From an uncultured Oscillibacter sp. (lineage in GTDB: Bacteria > Bacillota_A > Clostridia > Oscillospirales > Oscillospiraceae): DNA of 15,354 bases. The translations under genes were made by a program, and so were the position numbers. The first letter of the stretch is position 1. Every line of letters begins with the position of its first letter. The stretch spans positions 1-15,354 of the forward strand of contig CAQVQZ010000028.1 of assembly GCA_948902155.1 (NCBI GenBank), read 5' to 3'. This document shows positions 1-6,433 of the stretch, piece by piece. The notes beneath the pieces are model-generated. The model was not told the DNA's origin. It searched no databases and was given only the letters and a program-made list of their open reading frames with translations.

Positions 1-2
1 CC

Positions 3-788
3 GGCCTTTTGAAGCCCATCTACTCCGTCACCACCCCCACCGCCGTCAGCGAGGATCTGCTTCGGGCGGTCTTTGCGGCGGCGGCAGAGGACGGCGTGCC
101 GGTGGAGACCCACATGAACGAGTATGCCAGCGAGGTGACGGACTTCATCGAGCGCTGCGGCAAGCGCCCCTTCGTCTGGCTGGAGGACGAGGGCCTTTTG
201 AAAGCCCCCATGACCGCCCCCCACTGCATCTTCCTGAGCCAGGAGGAAATCGACATCCTGGCCCGGCGGCAGGTGCGGGTGGCCCACTGCCCCTTCTCCA
301 ACTGCGGCAAGGGCGTGCCTCCCACGCCTCAGCTCCTCCATGCCGGGGTCCCCGTGGGCCTGGGCACCGACGGCTCCGCCCACGGCGGGCTGGACCTGTT
401 CCGGGAGATGCGCCTCTTCCGGGGCGTGATGAACGCCACCCGGGGCGTGGGCACGGCGGACTCTTCCGTCATGCCCGCCGAGACCCTGCTGAAAATGGCA
501 ACCCAAGGCGGCGCGGCAGCGCTGATGGAGCCGGGTCTGGGGGTCATTGAAAAAGGCGCGCCCGCGGACCTCATCGCCGTGGACACCGACGCGCCCCACC
601 TCTGGCCCACCCAGAACCTGGTCCACTCCCTGGTGGAGAGCGCCAGCGGCGCGGACGTGCGGCACTCCATCGTCCACGGAAAGCTGCTGATGCGTGACCG
701 GGAGCTGCTGACCATCGACCGGGAGCGGGTCCGGCGGGAGGCGGAGCGGCTGTTTGAACAGCAGCCCTGGCTCCAAAACTGGAAGTAA
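3..788 (+). CDS. Amidohydrolase family deaminase (MTA/SAH deaminase or chlorohydrolase-like), 5' end missing
   Basis: This is the C-terminal part of a metal-dependent amidohydrolase; the frame is open to the left edge, so the gene starts outside the window. The TTG at 9 is an internal codon and not a credible start. About 260 residues remain of a family usually around 430 long, so the N-terminal HxH metal motif is not visible. Seen here are the barrel metal-ligand motif HMNE (H-x-x-E, nt 111-122), HCPFSN carrying the second active-site His, and GTDG carrying the catalytic Asp, followed by the usual C-terminal beta-sandwich that ends in an ADLIAVD stretch. These fit the methylthioadenosine/S-adenosylhomocysteine/guanine deaminase branch, which hydrolyses C-N or C-Cl bonds on ring substrates in the cytoplasm. 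The substrate cannot be told from this fragment. Family assignment is firm, the specific product is not. Confidence 0.85.
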   Translation, partial: GLLKPIYSVTTPTAVSEDLLRAVFAAAAEDGVPVETHMNEYASEVTDFIERCGKRPFVWLEDEGLLKAPMTAPHCIFLSQEEIDILARRQVRVAHCPFSNCGKGVPPTPQLLHAGVPVGLGTDGSAHGGLDLFREMRLFRGVMNATRGVGTADSSVMPAETLLKMATQGGAAALMEPGLGVIEKGAPADLIAVDTDAPHLWPTQNLVHSLVESASGADVRHSIVHGKLLMRDRELLTIDRERVRREAERLFEQQPWLQNWK

Positions 789-792
789 ACTC

Positions 793-821
793 TTGAACGC
801 CCCTTGAAACCATGGTATCAT
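793..821 (+). promoter_or_regulatory. Candidate sigma-A promoter of the Crp/Fnr gene
   Basis: TTGAAC (793-798), a 17 nt spacer, then TATCAT (816-821). A start near 828 would give a leader of about 40 nt to the ATG at 871. The spacer and -10 lie inside the large palindrome at 800-833. Confidence 0.6.
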
Positions 822-833
822 GGTTTCAAGGGG
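800..833. promoter_or_regulatory. Perfect 15+15 bp palindrome, operator or terminator
   Basis: The arm CCCCTTGAAACCATG (800-814) and its exact reverse complement (819-833) flank GTAT. It begins 12 nt after the amidohydrolase stop and covers the spacer, -10 and probable start site of the next gene's promoter. It contains outer TTGA and TCAA half-sites of the sort Crp/Fnr proteins read, but 18 nt apart rather than the usual shorter gap. No T-run follows, so an operator is favoured over an intrinsic terminator; a dual role is possible. Confidence 0.55.
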
Positions 834-870
834 TGTTTCCACAACACCGCAACGAAACGGAGGTGCTTCC

Positions 871-1590
871 ATGCGCTATGCCGAGCTGTTGGACCTGACG
901 CCGGAGCTCCGGGAGCTCACCGGGCAGATTCCGCCGGAGCTGGACGGGCAGTTTCTCCTGCGGACCTACCCGGCCCACTGCCTCATCCACCAGAAGGACA
1001 GCCCTCTGGAGCGCATTGGGATTTTGCTCCGGGGTTCGTTCCGGGTGGTCAATGAGTTCGAAAACGGCAACGTCTTCATGATCGAGATGAACGAGCCGGT
1101 GTCCTTCATCGGCGAAGTGACCCTTCTCGCCGGAGCGGCCTACACCTCCGTCACCATCGAGACGGTGACGGAGTGTCTGGTGGCCTCGCTGCCGGTGGAG
1201 ACCTTCGACCAGTGGCTGCGGCAGGACATCCGGCTCCTCCGGGCCGTCAGCCGGCACGTAGCCGCCAAGCTCTACTGCTCCAGCTACAACCGGGGCGAGC
1301 GGCTGTTCTGCTCCGCCAAGTATGTCCTGCTGAAATACCTGACCCGCCAGGCCGACGCCCAGGGCATCCGCTCCGCCGGGCAGGCGGTGATCCAGAAGAC
1401 CCGGCAGCAGATCAGCGAAGAGGTGGGCCTGACGGTCAAGACCATCAACCGCACCCTCACCCAGTTCGCCAAGGACGGCCTGCTGTCCATCCACCGGGGC
1501 AAGGCCGCGTTCAGCGCCGAGCAATACCGCCGCGCCCAGCGGGAGCTTCGGGTCTACGGGGCCCAGAGCAAGAACGGTTCCTTTTCTTGA
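871..1590 (+). CDS. Crp/Fnr family transcriptional regulator
   Basis: This is a 239-residue DNA-binding regulator. Residues about 25-115 form a cyclic-nucleotide-binding-type beta-barrel (GILLRGSFRVV, then FIGEVTLLAG matching the family's 'GE..ll.g' turn). A dimerisation helix covers about 118-145, and a winged helix-turn-helix about 170-215 (KTRQQISEEVGLTVKTINRT, with the recognition helix around TVKTINRTL). No N-terminal Cys cluster is seen, so an FNR-type iron-sulfur sensor is unlikely; the effector is unknown. The ATG at 871 is chosen because AACGGAGG (856-863) sits 7 nt upstream; a longer frame from 820 would start inside the palindrome and has no ribosome site. It is alone on its transcript. 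Autoregulation through the palindrome at 800-833 is inferred. Many gut Clostridia carry such Crp-like proteins for anaerobic or nitrogen/carbon responses, but no target is visible here. Confidence 0.88.
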   Translation: MRYAELLDLTPELRELTGQIPPELDGQFLLRTYPAHCLIHQKDSPLERIGILLRGSFRVVNEFENGNVFMIEMNEPVSFIGEVTLLAGAAYTSVTIETVTECLVASLPVETFDQWLRQDIRLLRAVSRHVAAKLYCSSYNRGERLFCSAKYVLLKYLTRQADAQGIRSAGQAVIQKTRQQISEEVGLTVKTINRTLTQFAKDGLLSIHRGKAAFSAEQYRRAQRELRVYGAQSKNGSFS

Positions 1591-1594
1591 AAGA

Positions 1595-1635
1595 TATGGG
1601 GCCCCTAAGCGGCAAAGCCGCTAAGGGGCCCCATA
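1595..1635 (+). terminator. Strong hairpin after the Crp/Fnr gene
   Basis: 19 bp arms with one A-A mismatch around an AAA loop (ATGGGGCCCC...GGGGCCCCAT), beginning 5 nt after the stop codon. There is no U-run directly after it, so it is a transcript-end or stability hairpin rather than a textbook intrinsic terminator. A small ACCCT-TT-AGGGT hairpin follows at once. From 1649 to 1768 I see only a weak 7 bp inverted repeat (1677-1699) and no gene. Confidence 0.6.
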
Positions 1636-1769
1636 CACCCTTTAGGGTAAAAGGACCAAAAGAGCTTTAGTGCGCTCTGGTTGTCTGGTGTTCAACCAGG
1701 CCAAAGCGACGGCAACGTAGATTGTAGTTGTGGGGAAAAATTTCTTCCGATGCTCCATATTAAAAACAA

Positions 1770-1808
1770 AAACCCCATCCGGCGGAGCACTTCCGCCGGA
1801 CGGGGTTT
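1770..1808 (-). terminator. Intrinsic terminator of the SLH-domain gene
   Basis: Stem AAACCCC/GGGGTTT plus TCCGGCGGA/TCCGCCGGA with one mismatch and a 5 nt loop. On the minus strand it is followed by a T-rich tract (complement of 1762-1772). It lies 13 nt past the stop of the minus-strand gene at 1821. Confidence 0.88.
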
Positions 1809-1820
1809 CAATTATTAGGA

Positions 1821-3233
1821 TTACGCCGCGTCGCCGGCGAAAATGCCCGTGGGGCCGTCAGCTCCGCCGATGATCTCCTGGAACTTGGAGAAATCGGGAT
1901 AGCTGATCTTCACGCCCGCGCCGGTGGAGGCAATCTCCATCTCCAGCTCCATGGTCATGCCGACGCTCATCATCACCGTGGGAGCCTCACCCATGTTCGC
2001 GTCCATATCCACGGACATGGACAGGTCGGCGTTGGCAGTCTTCAGAGAGCCGTCCTTTACGGTGTACTTCAGCTTGAAGGCGTCGAACTTGATCTCGCTC
2101 ATCACGTTCTCCGGCAGGCCGCTGGCCTTCAGAGCGGCGGCGATGGCGTCGTTCAGGATATCCGCGAAGGCGTCGTTGAACTCCATGGTATAGATCTTGT
2201 CCTTGCCGGAGGTCTCGTCGGACAGGTAGTCCACAAAGGGCAGCACCGAAACGCCCGCCGCCTTGGTCATGCTGTTGGACAGGTCCGCCATCTCGGGGAG
2301 TTCCATCTTATAGGCCGTTTCCCCGCTCTGGACGTACAGCCAGCCGTTCTGCATCCACATCTGAACGCGGTTGGACTCGCCGCCCTCTTCCTTCATGGTA
2401 ATATCATAGGCGACTTGGGGCATCACAGACGGGACCATCTTGATATTGCCGCTGCCGGACAAAACCTTGTGCTGCACCCGGACCGGCTCCTCGCTGGCCG
2501 CAGCGCCCTGGGGGGCGACGGTAACGGACATGCTGGTCTTGATGTTGGCGGACATGCCCTTGCTCATTGTCTCGGAGGCCGCGGTCAGGGCACGGCAGTT
2601 CTCAATCTTCTCCACCATGGGATAGGCGTCGTTGGCGTCGATATAGCCCTCTTTGATCAGGTGGTCCAGCAGATAGGTGCTGCCGTCCTTCATGTCCAGG
2701 CCCAGGGCCTGATAGGTCAGCGCCGCCAGATCGTCCCGCAGGAAGCTGCCGGTGAGGGCGGAGGTGTCCATCATGCCCAGCTTGGCGGCGAAGCTCTGCG
2801 CGGTGTAGGCGCTGAAATCCGTCTCATCCTGGTAGCCCAGGGCGCGCAGGAGGAAGATGGTGTACGCCTTGGCCGTGCAGGGGTCCGCCGCGCCGAAGGT
2901 GGTGGCGCTGGTGCCGTTGGCGATGCCCTCGTCCGCCAGCCACGCCACGTAGGGGGCCACGGTCTCGCTCACGTCCGTGAAGGGGCAGGTGATGCGTCCG
3001 GACTTGTAGGTGTTCTGCGCCGCCTGCTCCGCGCCGTAGAGGCGGACCAGCATAATGGCGGCCTGGCCGCGGGTGGGGGCCTGGTCCAGGGCGAAGCCGT
3101 CGGCGGTGCCCTTGAACATGCCGATGGCGGACAGCTCCTCCGCCGCGCCGTCGAAGTAGGAGGCGGACGCGCTGACGCACAGCGCCGCAGTCAGCGCCAG
3201 CGTGGTCAGCAGGATGGTCAGGAAGCGTTTCAT
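1821..3233 (-). CDS. Secreted SLH-domain protein with a lipoprotein-like C-terminal domain
   Basis: This is a 470-residue exported protein. Residues 1-24 are a signal peptide ending ASA-SY. Residues about 25-185 carry S-layer-homology-type repeats (for example YFDGAAEELSAIGMFKGTADG and PFTDVSETVAPYVAWLADEGI, with TRGQAAIMLVRL helices), which usually bind pyruvylated secondary cell-wall polymer. Residues about 230-455 form a beta-rich domain resembling the DUF6612/LolA-like proteins of Clostridia (MSVTVAP..., IKMVPSVMPQVAYDITM, VQMWMQNGWLYV). The chain ends IIGGADGPTGIFAGDAA (454-470), an unusual tail discussed in the findings. The ATG at 3233 is chosen because AGAGGAGA (complement of 3240-3247) precedes it and the signal peptide starts there; a frame from 3260 adds nine untypical residues. 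It is monocistronic, with its own promoter and terminator. Its role is presumably cell-surface; the ligand of the C-terminal domain is unknown. Confidence 0.85.
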   Translation of the reverse strand: MKRFLTILLTTLALTAALCVSASASYFDGAAEELSAIGMFKGTADGFALDQAPTRGQAAIMLVRLYGAEQAAQNTYKSGRITCPFTDVSETVAPYVAWLADEGIANGTSATTFGAADPCTAKAYTIFLLRALGYQDETDFSAYTAQSFAAKLGMMDTSALTGSFLRDDLAALTYQALGLDMKDGSTYLLDHLIKEGYIDANDAYPMVEKIENCRALTAASETMSKGMSANIKTSMSVTVAPQGAAASEEPVRVQHKVLSGSGNIKMVPSVMPQVAYDITMKEEGGESNRVQMWMQNGWLYVQSGETAYKMELPEMADLSNSMTKAAGVSVLPFVDYLSDETSGKDKIYTMEFNDAFADILNDAIAAALKASGLPENVMSEIKFDAFKLKYTVKDGSLKTANADLSMSVDMDANMGEAPTVMMSVGMTMELEMEIASTGAGVKISYPDFSKFQEIIGGADGPTGIFAGDAA

Positions 3234-3281
3234 AAATAGTCTCCTCTCATTTTGCGGCATGCCGCCGCTATGTCTATTGCT

Positions 3282-3310
3282 ATTTTATACCTATCGCCTG
3301 TCCCCGTCAA
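3282..3310 (-). promoter_or_regulatory. Sigma-A promoter of the SLH-domain gene
   Basis: On the minus strand, TTGACG (complement of 3305-3310), a 17 nt spacer, then TAAAAT (complement of 3282-3287). The leader of about 45 nt carries the perfect palindrome GCGGCATGCCGC (3254-3265) between start site and ribosome site. Confidence 0.7.
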
Positions 3311-3437
3311 GGCCGGACTTTTGGGATTCTTTTCCTGCTCCGGGGCGATGGAGGCGGGAGCGCGGGATTTTTCGTGAAAATGACGAATTGGGTTGGGATT
3401 CCTTGTGTAAGATGGGGGGGGCGAGCGGTTGATGGAA

Positions 3438-3641
3438 CCAATGTCATTAAATTAAGCAGGAAAGAAAAAGGCCCCTTTTGAAAGAGGCTCCGCTCGAAGG
3501 GCGGTGGGGATTGTCCGCAGGGACTCTCTTCTATTGCAAGGCTAACAATTGGAGAAGTCTGTGCGGACAATCCTCCGTCACGGCTTCGCCGTGCCACCTC
3601 CTTTCAAAAGGAGGCTTTCTTCCTTAACTGAGTGACATTGG
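3438..3641. repeat. Palindromic repeat family A, copy 1
   Basis: This ~204 bp element begins CCAATGTCA and ends TGACATTGG (perfect 9 bp ends, with similarity continuing inward through TTAAG...GGAAAG). Inside are nested hairpins: CCTTTTGAAAGAGG-type ends, a GGGCGG stem, a long imperfect core built on GGATTGTCCGCA (3508-3575 region), CACGGC-TTC-GCCGTG and CCTCCTTT-CA-AAAGGAGG. It is about the same length as copy 2 and closely similar. It fills most of the 418 nt gene-free gap 3234-3651; the rest is the SLH promoter and about 125 nt (3311-3437) with nothing recognisable. Confidence 0.85.
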
Positions 3642-3651
3642 AGATAGCGCC

Positions 3652-3984
3652 CTATCCTCTCAGATTTTTCAGAGCGTCCGGATTGTCCGCAAAAATCTCC
3701 CCGACTGTCCGGCATGTCTCCATATCCGGACAATCGCCGCAGGTCCTGACGCCTTTTTTCAGCGCACATTGGCGAATGCCGCAGAGGCTTTCGCAAAAAA
3801 TGGTCTTTGCGCCCTCCTCACGGCAGCCCTCGCAATGGATATGTTCCGGCAAAATAGGCGCTTGATTTAACTCCGCCCATAGCTTTGCGGTTTTCTCCCG
3901 CAGCGCCTGGTCGTTATGGATTGTCGCGAGATACGCGTCGCATTGTTCGCAGTCCAAGCCGCAGTAGGCAATCCTGTTCTTCAT
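3652..3984 (-). CDS. DUF3795 family Cys-rich small protein
   Basis: This 110-residue cytoplasmic protein has regularly spaced cysteines: YCGLDCEQCDAYLAT at the start (Cys 8, 12, 15), HCEGC near 50-54, and further Cys pairs in LCGIRQC and TCGDCPDMETC. This is the DUF3795 pattern (YCGL.C..C.AY at the N-terminus, then C.GC), a likely zinc or metal-binding fold of unknown function widespread in Clostridia and archaea. The start is supported by AAAGGAGAAGGG just upstream (complement of about 3989-4000). It lies 109 nt downstream of the thioesterase gene on the same strand and may share its transcript; no convincing own promoter was found. The stop sits 10 nt from repeat copy 1, whose outward hairpin could end the transcript. 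GC content is lower than that of its neighbours. Confidence 0.82.
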   Translation of the reverse strand: MKNRIAYCGLDCEQCDAYLATIHNDQALREKTAKLWAELNQAPILPEHIHCEGCREEGAKTIFCESLCGIRQCALKKGVRTCGDCPDMETCRTVGEIFADNPDALKNLRG

Positions 3985-4093
3985 GGTTTCCCTTCTCCTT
4001 TCACGTTGGTTTCCGGTTTAAGTCGGATAAATCCGAATGTCGGTTCACAGAACCGCTGGGATATGGGGGAACAGGGGGCTTTGGGGAAAGTCT

Positions 4094-4840
4094 TCAAAAC
4101 ACGATCTGCGCCGTGAAGCAGGGGCCGTGGGGGCCAAGGCCCTCTACCAGATAGCCCGTCTCATCCCGGAAGCCCTCCAGGCGCAGCGTGTCCCCCAGGA
4201 CCGCCTCCCGGCTGTAGTTGATGTAGAACTCGGCGGGGGGCTGGGGCTGGAGGTCCTCCGGCAGGGCGTCCCAGACGATGTCGCCGTAGTTGCCGCTGAA
4301 CAGGTGGCCGTTGCCGTCCAGGTCGGACCAGCGGATTTGGCGGGGGCCCAGGTCCTCCCGGCCCTCCCTGGGCAGGACGATCTTCCGGGTCTCCGGGCAC
4401 GCAGGCGTCCGGTCGGACTCCAACAGGGGCTTGGCCGTAAAGGCCGAGGGACGCAGGATTTTCCGGGTGACGGGGTCCACCAGAATCCAGTCCGTCCGGG
4501 CGGAAACGCGCGTCCGGCCAGACTGGTCCGCCATTTCGTAGTACCGGCGCATGTGGGCTCCCTTGGCTCCCGCCTCCCAGGTAGTGATGTCCAGCAGGTC
4601 CGCCGCGTGGGGGCAGTCGTGGATTTTGATGGCCGCGCGGGAGAGCAGGAACACCTCCCGGTGGGCCAGGAGCACTTCGTGGGTCAGGCCCCGGGCGTCG
4701 TAGTCGTAGCCGGCGAAAGCCGCCATCTTGCTCAAAATCGCCGCGACCCGGACCCGCTGTTCCCGGTCGCAGTCCCAAAATACCAGCTCCTCCTGGCGGA
4801 AGTAGCCGTTTTCCATTGAACGCTGTTTCAAGTCCTCCAT
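4094..4840 (-). CDS. Acyl-ACP thioesterase
   Basis: This 248-residue double hot-dog enzyme of the bacterial FatA/FatB-type family hydrolyses acyl-ACP to free fatty acid in the cytoplasm. The first hot-dog half covers about 12-135 (AILSKMAAFAGYDYDARGLTHE, then FLLSRAAIKI, with TWEAGAKGAHMRRYYEM and ARTDWILVD strands). The second covers about 150-248 with the catalytic N-x-H in DLDGNGHLFSGNYGD (Asn177, His179) and INYSREAVLGDTL. Length is typical (240-250). The ATG at 4840 gives the family N-terminus; GGAGG lies about 12 nt upstream, rather far, so Met at 4816 is a possible alternative. The frame stays open to 5449, but that extension is antisense to the next gene and crosses the promoter, so it is not coding. 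In anaerobes such enzymes are thought to supply free fatty acids or act in lipid recycling. No fatty acid genes lie adjacent. Confidence 0.87.
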   Translation of the reverse strand: MEDLKQRSMENGYFRQEELVFWDCDREQRVRVAAILSKMAAFAGYDYDARGLTHEVLLAHREVFLLSRAAIKIHDCPHAADLLDITTWEAGAKGAHMRRYYEMADQSGRTRVSARTDWILVDPVTRKILRPSAFTAKPLLESDRTPACPETRKIVLPREGREDLGPRQIRWSDLDGNGHLFSGNYGDIVWDALPEDLQPQPPAEFYINYSREAVLGDTLRLEGFRDETGYLVEGLGPHGPCFTAQIVF

Positions 4841-4891
4841 GGTTCGTTTGATTCCTCCGTGATGCAAAGGTCCGTCGACCTGTTTTTTCGG

Positions 4892-4920
4892 ATTATACCA
4901 CGGTTTTACAGATTTCACAA
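4892..4920 (-). promoter_or_regulatory. Sigma-A promoter of the thioesterase gene
   Basis: On the minus strand, TTGTGA (complement of 4915-4920), 17 nt, then perfect TATAAT (complement of 4892-4897). Confidence 0.75.
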
Positions 4921-4924
4921 GCGG

Positions 4925-4954
4925 TTGCCAATCTGCCGGGCGGTGTGGTATCAT
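4925..4954 (+). promoter_or_regulatory. Sigma-A promoter of the DUF6194-like gene
   Basis: TTGCCA (4925-4930), 18 nt, TATCAT (4949-4954), leading to the ATG at 4985. It is divergent from the thioesterase promoter, with only 4 nt between the two -35 boxes. Confidence 0.62.
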
Positions 4955-4984
4955 GGGGGCAAGAAACGGGAGAGGGGGCGGCTT

Positions 4985-5437
4985 ATGACGCCGGATGAGG
5001 TTCTGGGATACTGTTTGGATACCCTTGAAGGGACTGTTTTGGTAAACAGCTGGGGAGAGCGCGGGATTTTTTACAACCCCGGCGGCAGGCTGAAACGAGG
5101 GGTCTATGTGCTGACGGTGAAGGAAAAGGACGGGGAGAATGACAAGAGCTCGGGGTTGGACCGGGAGGGCATTTACCGCGTGAACCTGGGAGTGCGCCGG
5201 GAGTCGTTCTGCGGCATGTTCGGGGCGCTCCCCCCAAGACCAGGCAAGGGGGGCGTGGTCGCTATGGCGTATGATTTTTCCGCGCAGAACGTTCTGCTTC
5301 CCCACCCGGTTTACGCTTGGATGGGGTGGATTTGCGTACTGAATCCGTCCAGGGAGCGGTTCGAGGAGCTGAAGCCGCTGATTCGGGAGGCGTATGGGTT
5401 TGCGAGGGAGAAGTTTGAGAAACGGGTGCGGGCTTGA
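4985..5437 (+). CDS. DUF6194-like family protein
   Basis: This 150-residue soluble protein has no signal peptide or membrane segment. From memory of the family it matches DUF6194: an N-terminal MTPDEVLGYCLDTLEGTVLV helix-strand, a GIFYNPGG segment, SSGLDREGIYRVNLGV in the middle, and the characteristic HPVYAWMGWICVLNPS followed by a basic C-terminal helix (REAYGFAREKFEKR). Function is unknown; related proteins also turn up in actinobacteria. The ATG at 4985 is preferred over an open extension back to 4859, because the promoter at 4925-4954 and an AGAGGGGG ribosome site (4971-4978) precede it. A short gap of 65 nt with a hairpin separates it from the GNAT gene on the same strand, so the two may be co-transcribed. 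Confidence 0.75.
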   Translation: MTPDEVLGYCLDTLEGTVLVNSWGERGIFYNPGGRLKRGVYVLTVKEKDGENDKSSGLDREGIYRVNLGVRRESFCGMFGALPPRPGKGGVVAMAYDFSAQNVLLPHPVYAWMGWICVLNPSRERFEELKPLIREAYGFAREKFEKRVRA

Positions 5438-5457
5438 ATATCTGTGCATAAAACTTG

Positions 5458-5481
5458 GGAGCCGCCTTTCCGGGCGGCTCC
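5458..5481 (+). terminator. GC-rich hairpin between the DUF6194-like and GNAT genes
   Basis: GGAGCCGCC (5458-5466) pairs perfectly with GGCGGCTCC (5473-5481) across a 6 nt loop. There is no T-run after it. It may be a weak terminator or attenuating hairpin in the leader of the GNAT gene; it ends 21 nt before that start codon. Confidence 0.45.
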
Positions 5482-5502
5482 TTGGAGAGAGGGAGGGCTT
5501 TT

Positions 5503-5979
5503 ATGGACCTGATTTACAAAACCGCCGGAATCGGCGACCTTGAACTGCTGACGGAGACCCGCGTGCGGATTCTGCGGGCGGTCAACCATCTGCCGGATAC
5601 CGCTCCGATGGACGAGGTGCGGGAGCACACCCGCCGGTATTACCAGGAGTCCCTTCGGGATGGGAGCCACACCGCTTATCTCGTTTTCGACGGGGAGCGC
5701 TTTGCCGCCGCCGGAGGCGTCAGCTTTTATCAGGTGATGCCCACCTATCACAACCCCAGCGGGCGCAAGGCGTACATCATGAACATCTACACCCGGCCCG
5801 AGTACCGGAGGCGGGGGGTGGCGTATCATGTGCTGGACCTGCTGGTCCGGGACTGCCGGGAGCGGGGCGTTGGCTTTATCTCCCTGGAGGCTACCGATAT
5901 GGGGCGTCCGCTGTATGAGAAGTATGGGTTTGTGGCTATGCGGGATGAGATGATTTTGCCGGAGGAGACTCTCCGGTAA
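5503..5979 (+). CDS. GNAT family N-acetyltransferase
   Basis: This 158-residue acetyl-CoA-dependent transferase shows the GNAT fold: an N-terminal strand-helix (residues 1-30), AYLVFDGERFAAAGGVSFYQV (strands 2-4), YIMNIYTRPEYRRRGVAYHVLDLLV with the acetyl-CoA pyrophosphate-binding loop RRRGVA (about 102-107), then FISLEATDMGRPLYEKYGF, the usual motif B strand and helix. The substrate (small molecule or protein N-terminus) cannot be read from sequence. The start at 5503 is supported by GAGGGAGGG just upstream; a frame from 5455 would run through the hairpin. It probably shares a transcript with the gene at 4985. It converges on the exporter operon, whose last stop lies 7 nt beyond its own. Confidence 0.88.
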   Translation: MDLIYKTAGIGDLELLTETRVRILRAVNHLPDTAPMDEVREHTRRYYQESLRDGSHTAYLVFDGERFAAAGGVSFYQVMPTYHNPSGRKAYIMNIYTRPEYRRRGVAYHVLDLLVRDCRERGVGFISLEATDMGRPLYEKYGFVAMRDEMILPEETLR

Positions 5980-5986
5980 GCGAACG

Positions 5987-6421
5987 TCACTTCTTCCGGC
6001 GGAACACCGCCCGGAATACCGACGAGGCCAGCATCGCCCCTACCGCCAGCGCCGCCGCCATGCCGAAGGTGTGGAGCAGCGTGCTTAAAAACTGGTCCGT
6101 CTCCCCCGCCACGCTGTGGCGCATGGCGTAGTAGATGCCCCCGCCGGGGACCAGGGGCAGCAGGGCTACCAGCACGTAGCCCGTCACCGGGCACAGCCGG
6201 ACCCGGCTCATTACCTCGGCGAAAAAGCCGATGGCCACGGCCGCCAGAAAGGCGGCGAAGATCGTGCGCCCCGCCAGCAGATACACCAGCCAGCCCAGCG
6301 CGCCGCCGACCCCCGCGATCAGCTTCCCCGCGCCGTGAATGTTGAACATGAAGGTAAAGCCCACGCAGGCGCAAAAGGCGCAGAGGCAGGGAGCCGCGTA
6401 GGCGGTCAGAATCGCTTCCAT
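5987..6421 (-). CDS. ThrE-type threonine/serine exporter, small subunit (DUF3815 / ThrE_2)
   Basis: This 144-residue membrane protein has about four to five hydrophobic segments (roughly 3-22, 30-50, 53-72, 78-98, 116-138) and the family hallmark LLPLVPGGGIYYAMRH (about 87-102). It corresponds to the C-terminal half of full-length ThrE; in split systems it pairs with the DUF1212-type partner to export threonine or serine across the cytoplasmic membrane. It starts 12 nt after the stop of its partner gene, and its ribosome site AAGGAGGG overlaps that stop, pointing to translational coupling. The C-terminus is a basic FRRKK tail, probably cytoplasmic. Family is confident; the transported substrate is inferred from family. 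Confidence 0.87.
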   Translation of the reverse strand: MEAILTAYAAPCLCAFCACVGFTFMFNIHGAGKLIAGVGGALGWLVYLLAGRTIFAAFLAAVAIGFFAEVMSRVRLCPVTGYVLVALLPLVPGGGIYYAMRHSVAGETDQFLSTLLHTFGMAAALAVGAMLASSVFRAVFRRKK

Positions 6422-6433
6422 CCCGCGCCCTCC

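Noticed and set aside
3307..3597. Small protein starting MARRSRDGGLSA, also seen at 8184-8414
   Set aside because: It is a translation of repeat family A; the same peptide recurs only because the repeat recurs, and there is no ribosome site.
3438..3641. CRISPR array or tRNA cluster
   Set aside because: The hairpins are parts of one palindromic element, with no regularly spaced identical repeats and no cloverleaf.
4841..5449. Long N-terminal extension of the thioesterase frame on the minus strand
   Set aside because: It is antisense to the DUF6194-like gene, crosses both divergent promoters, and exceeds the family length by about 200 residues.
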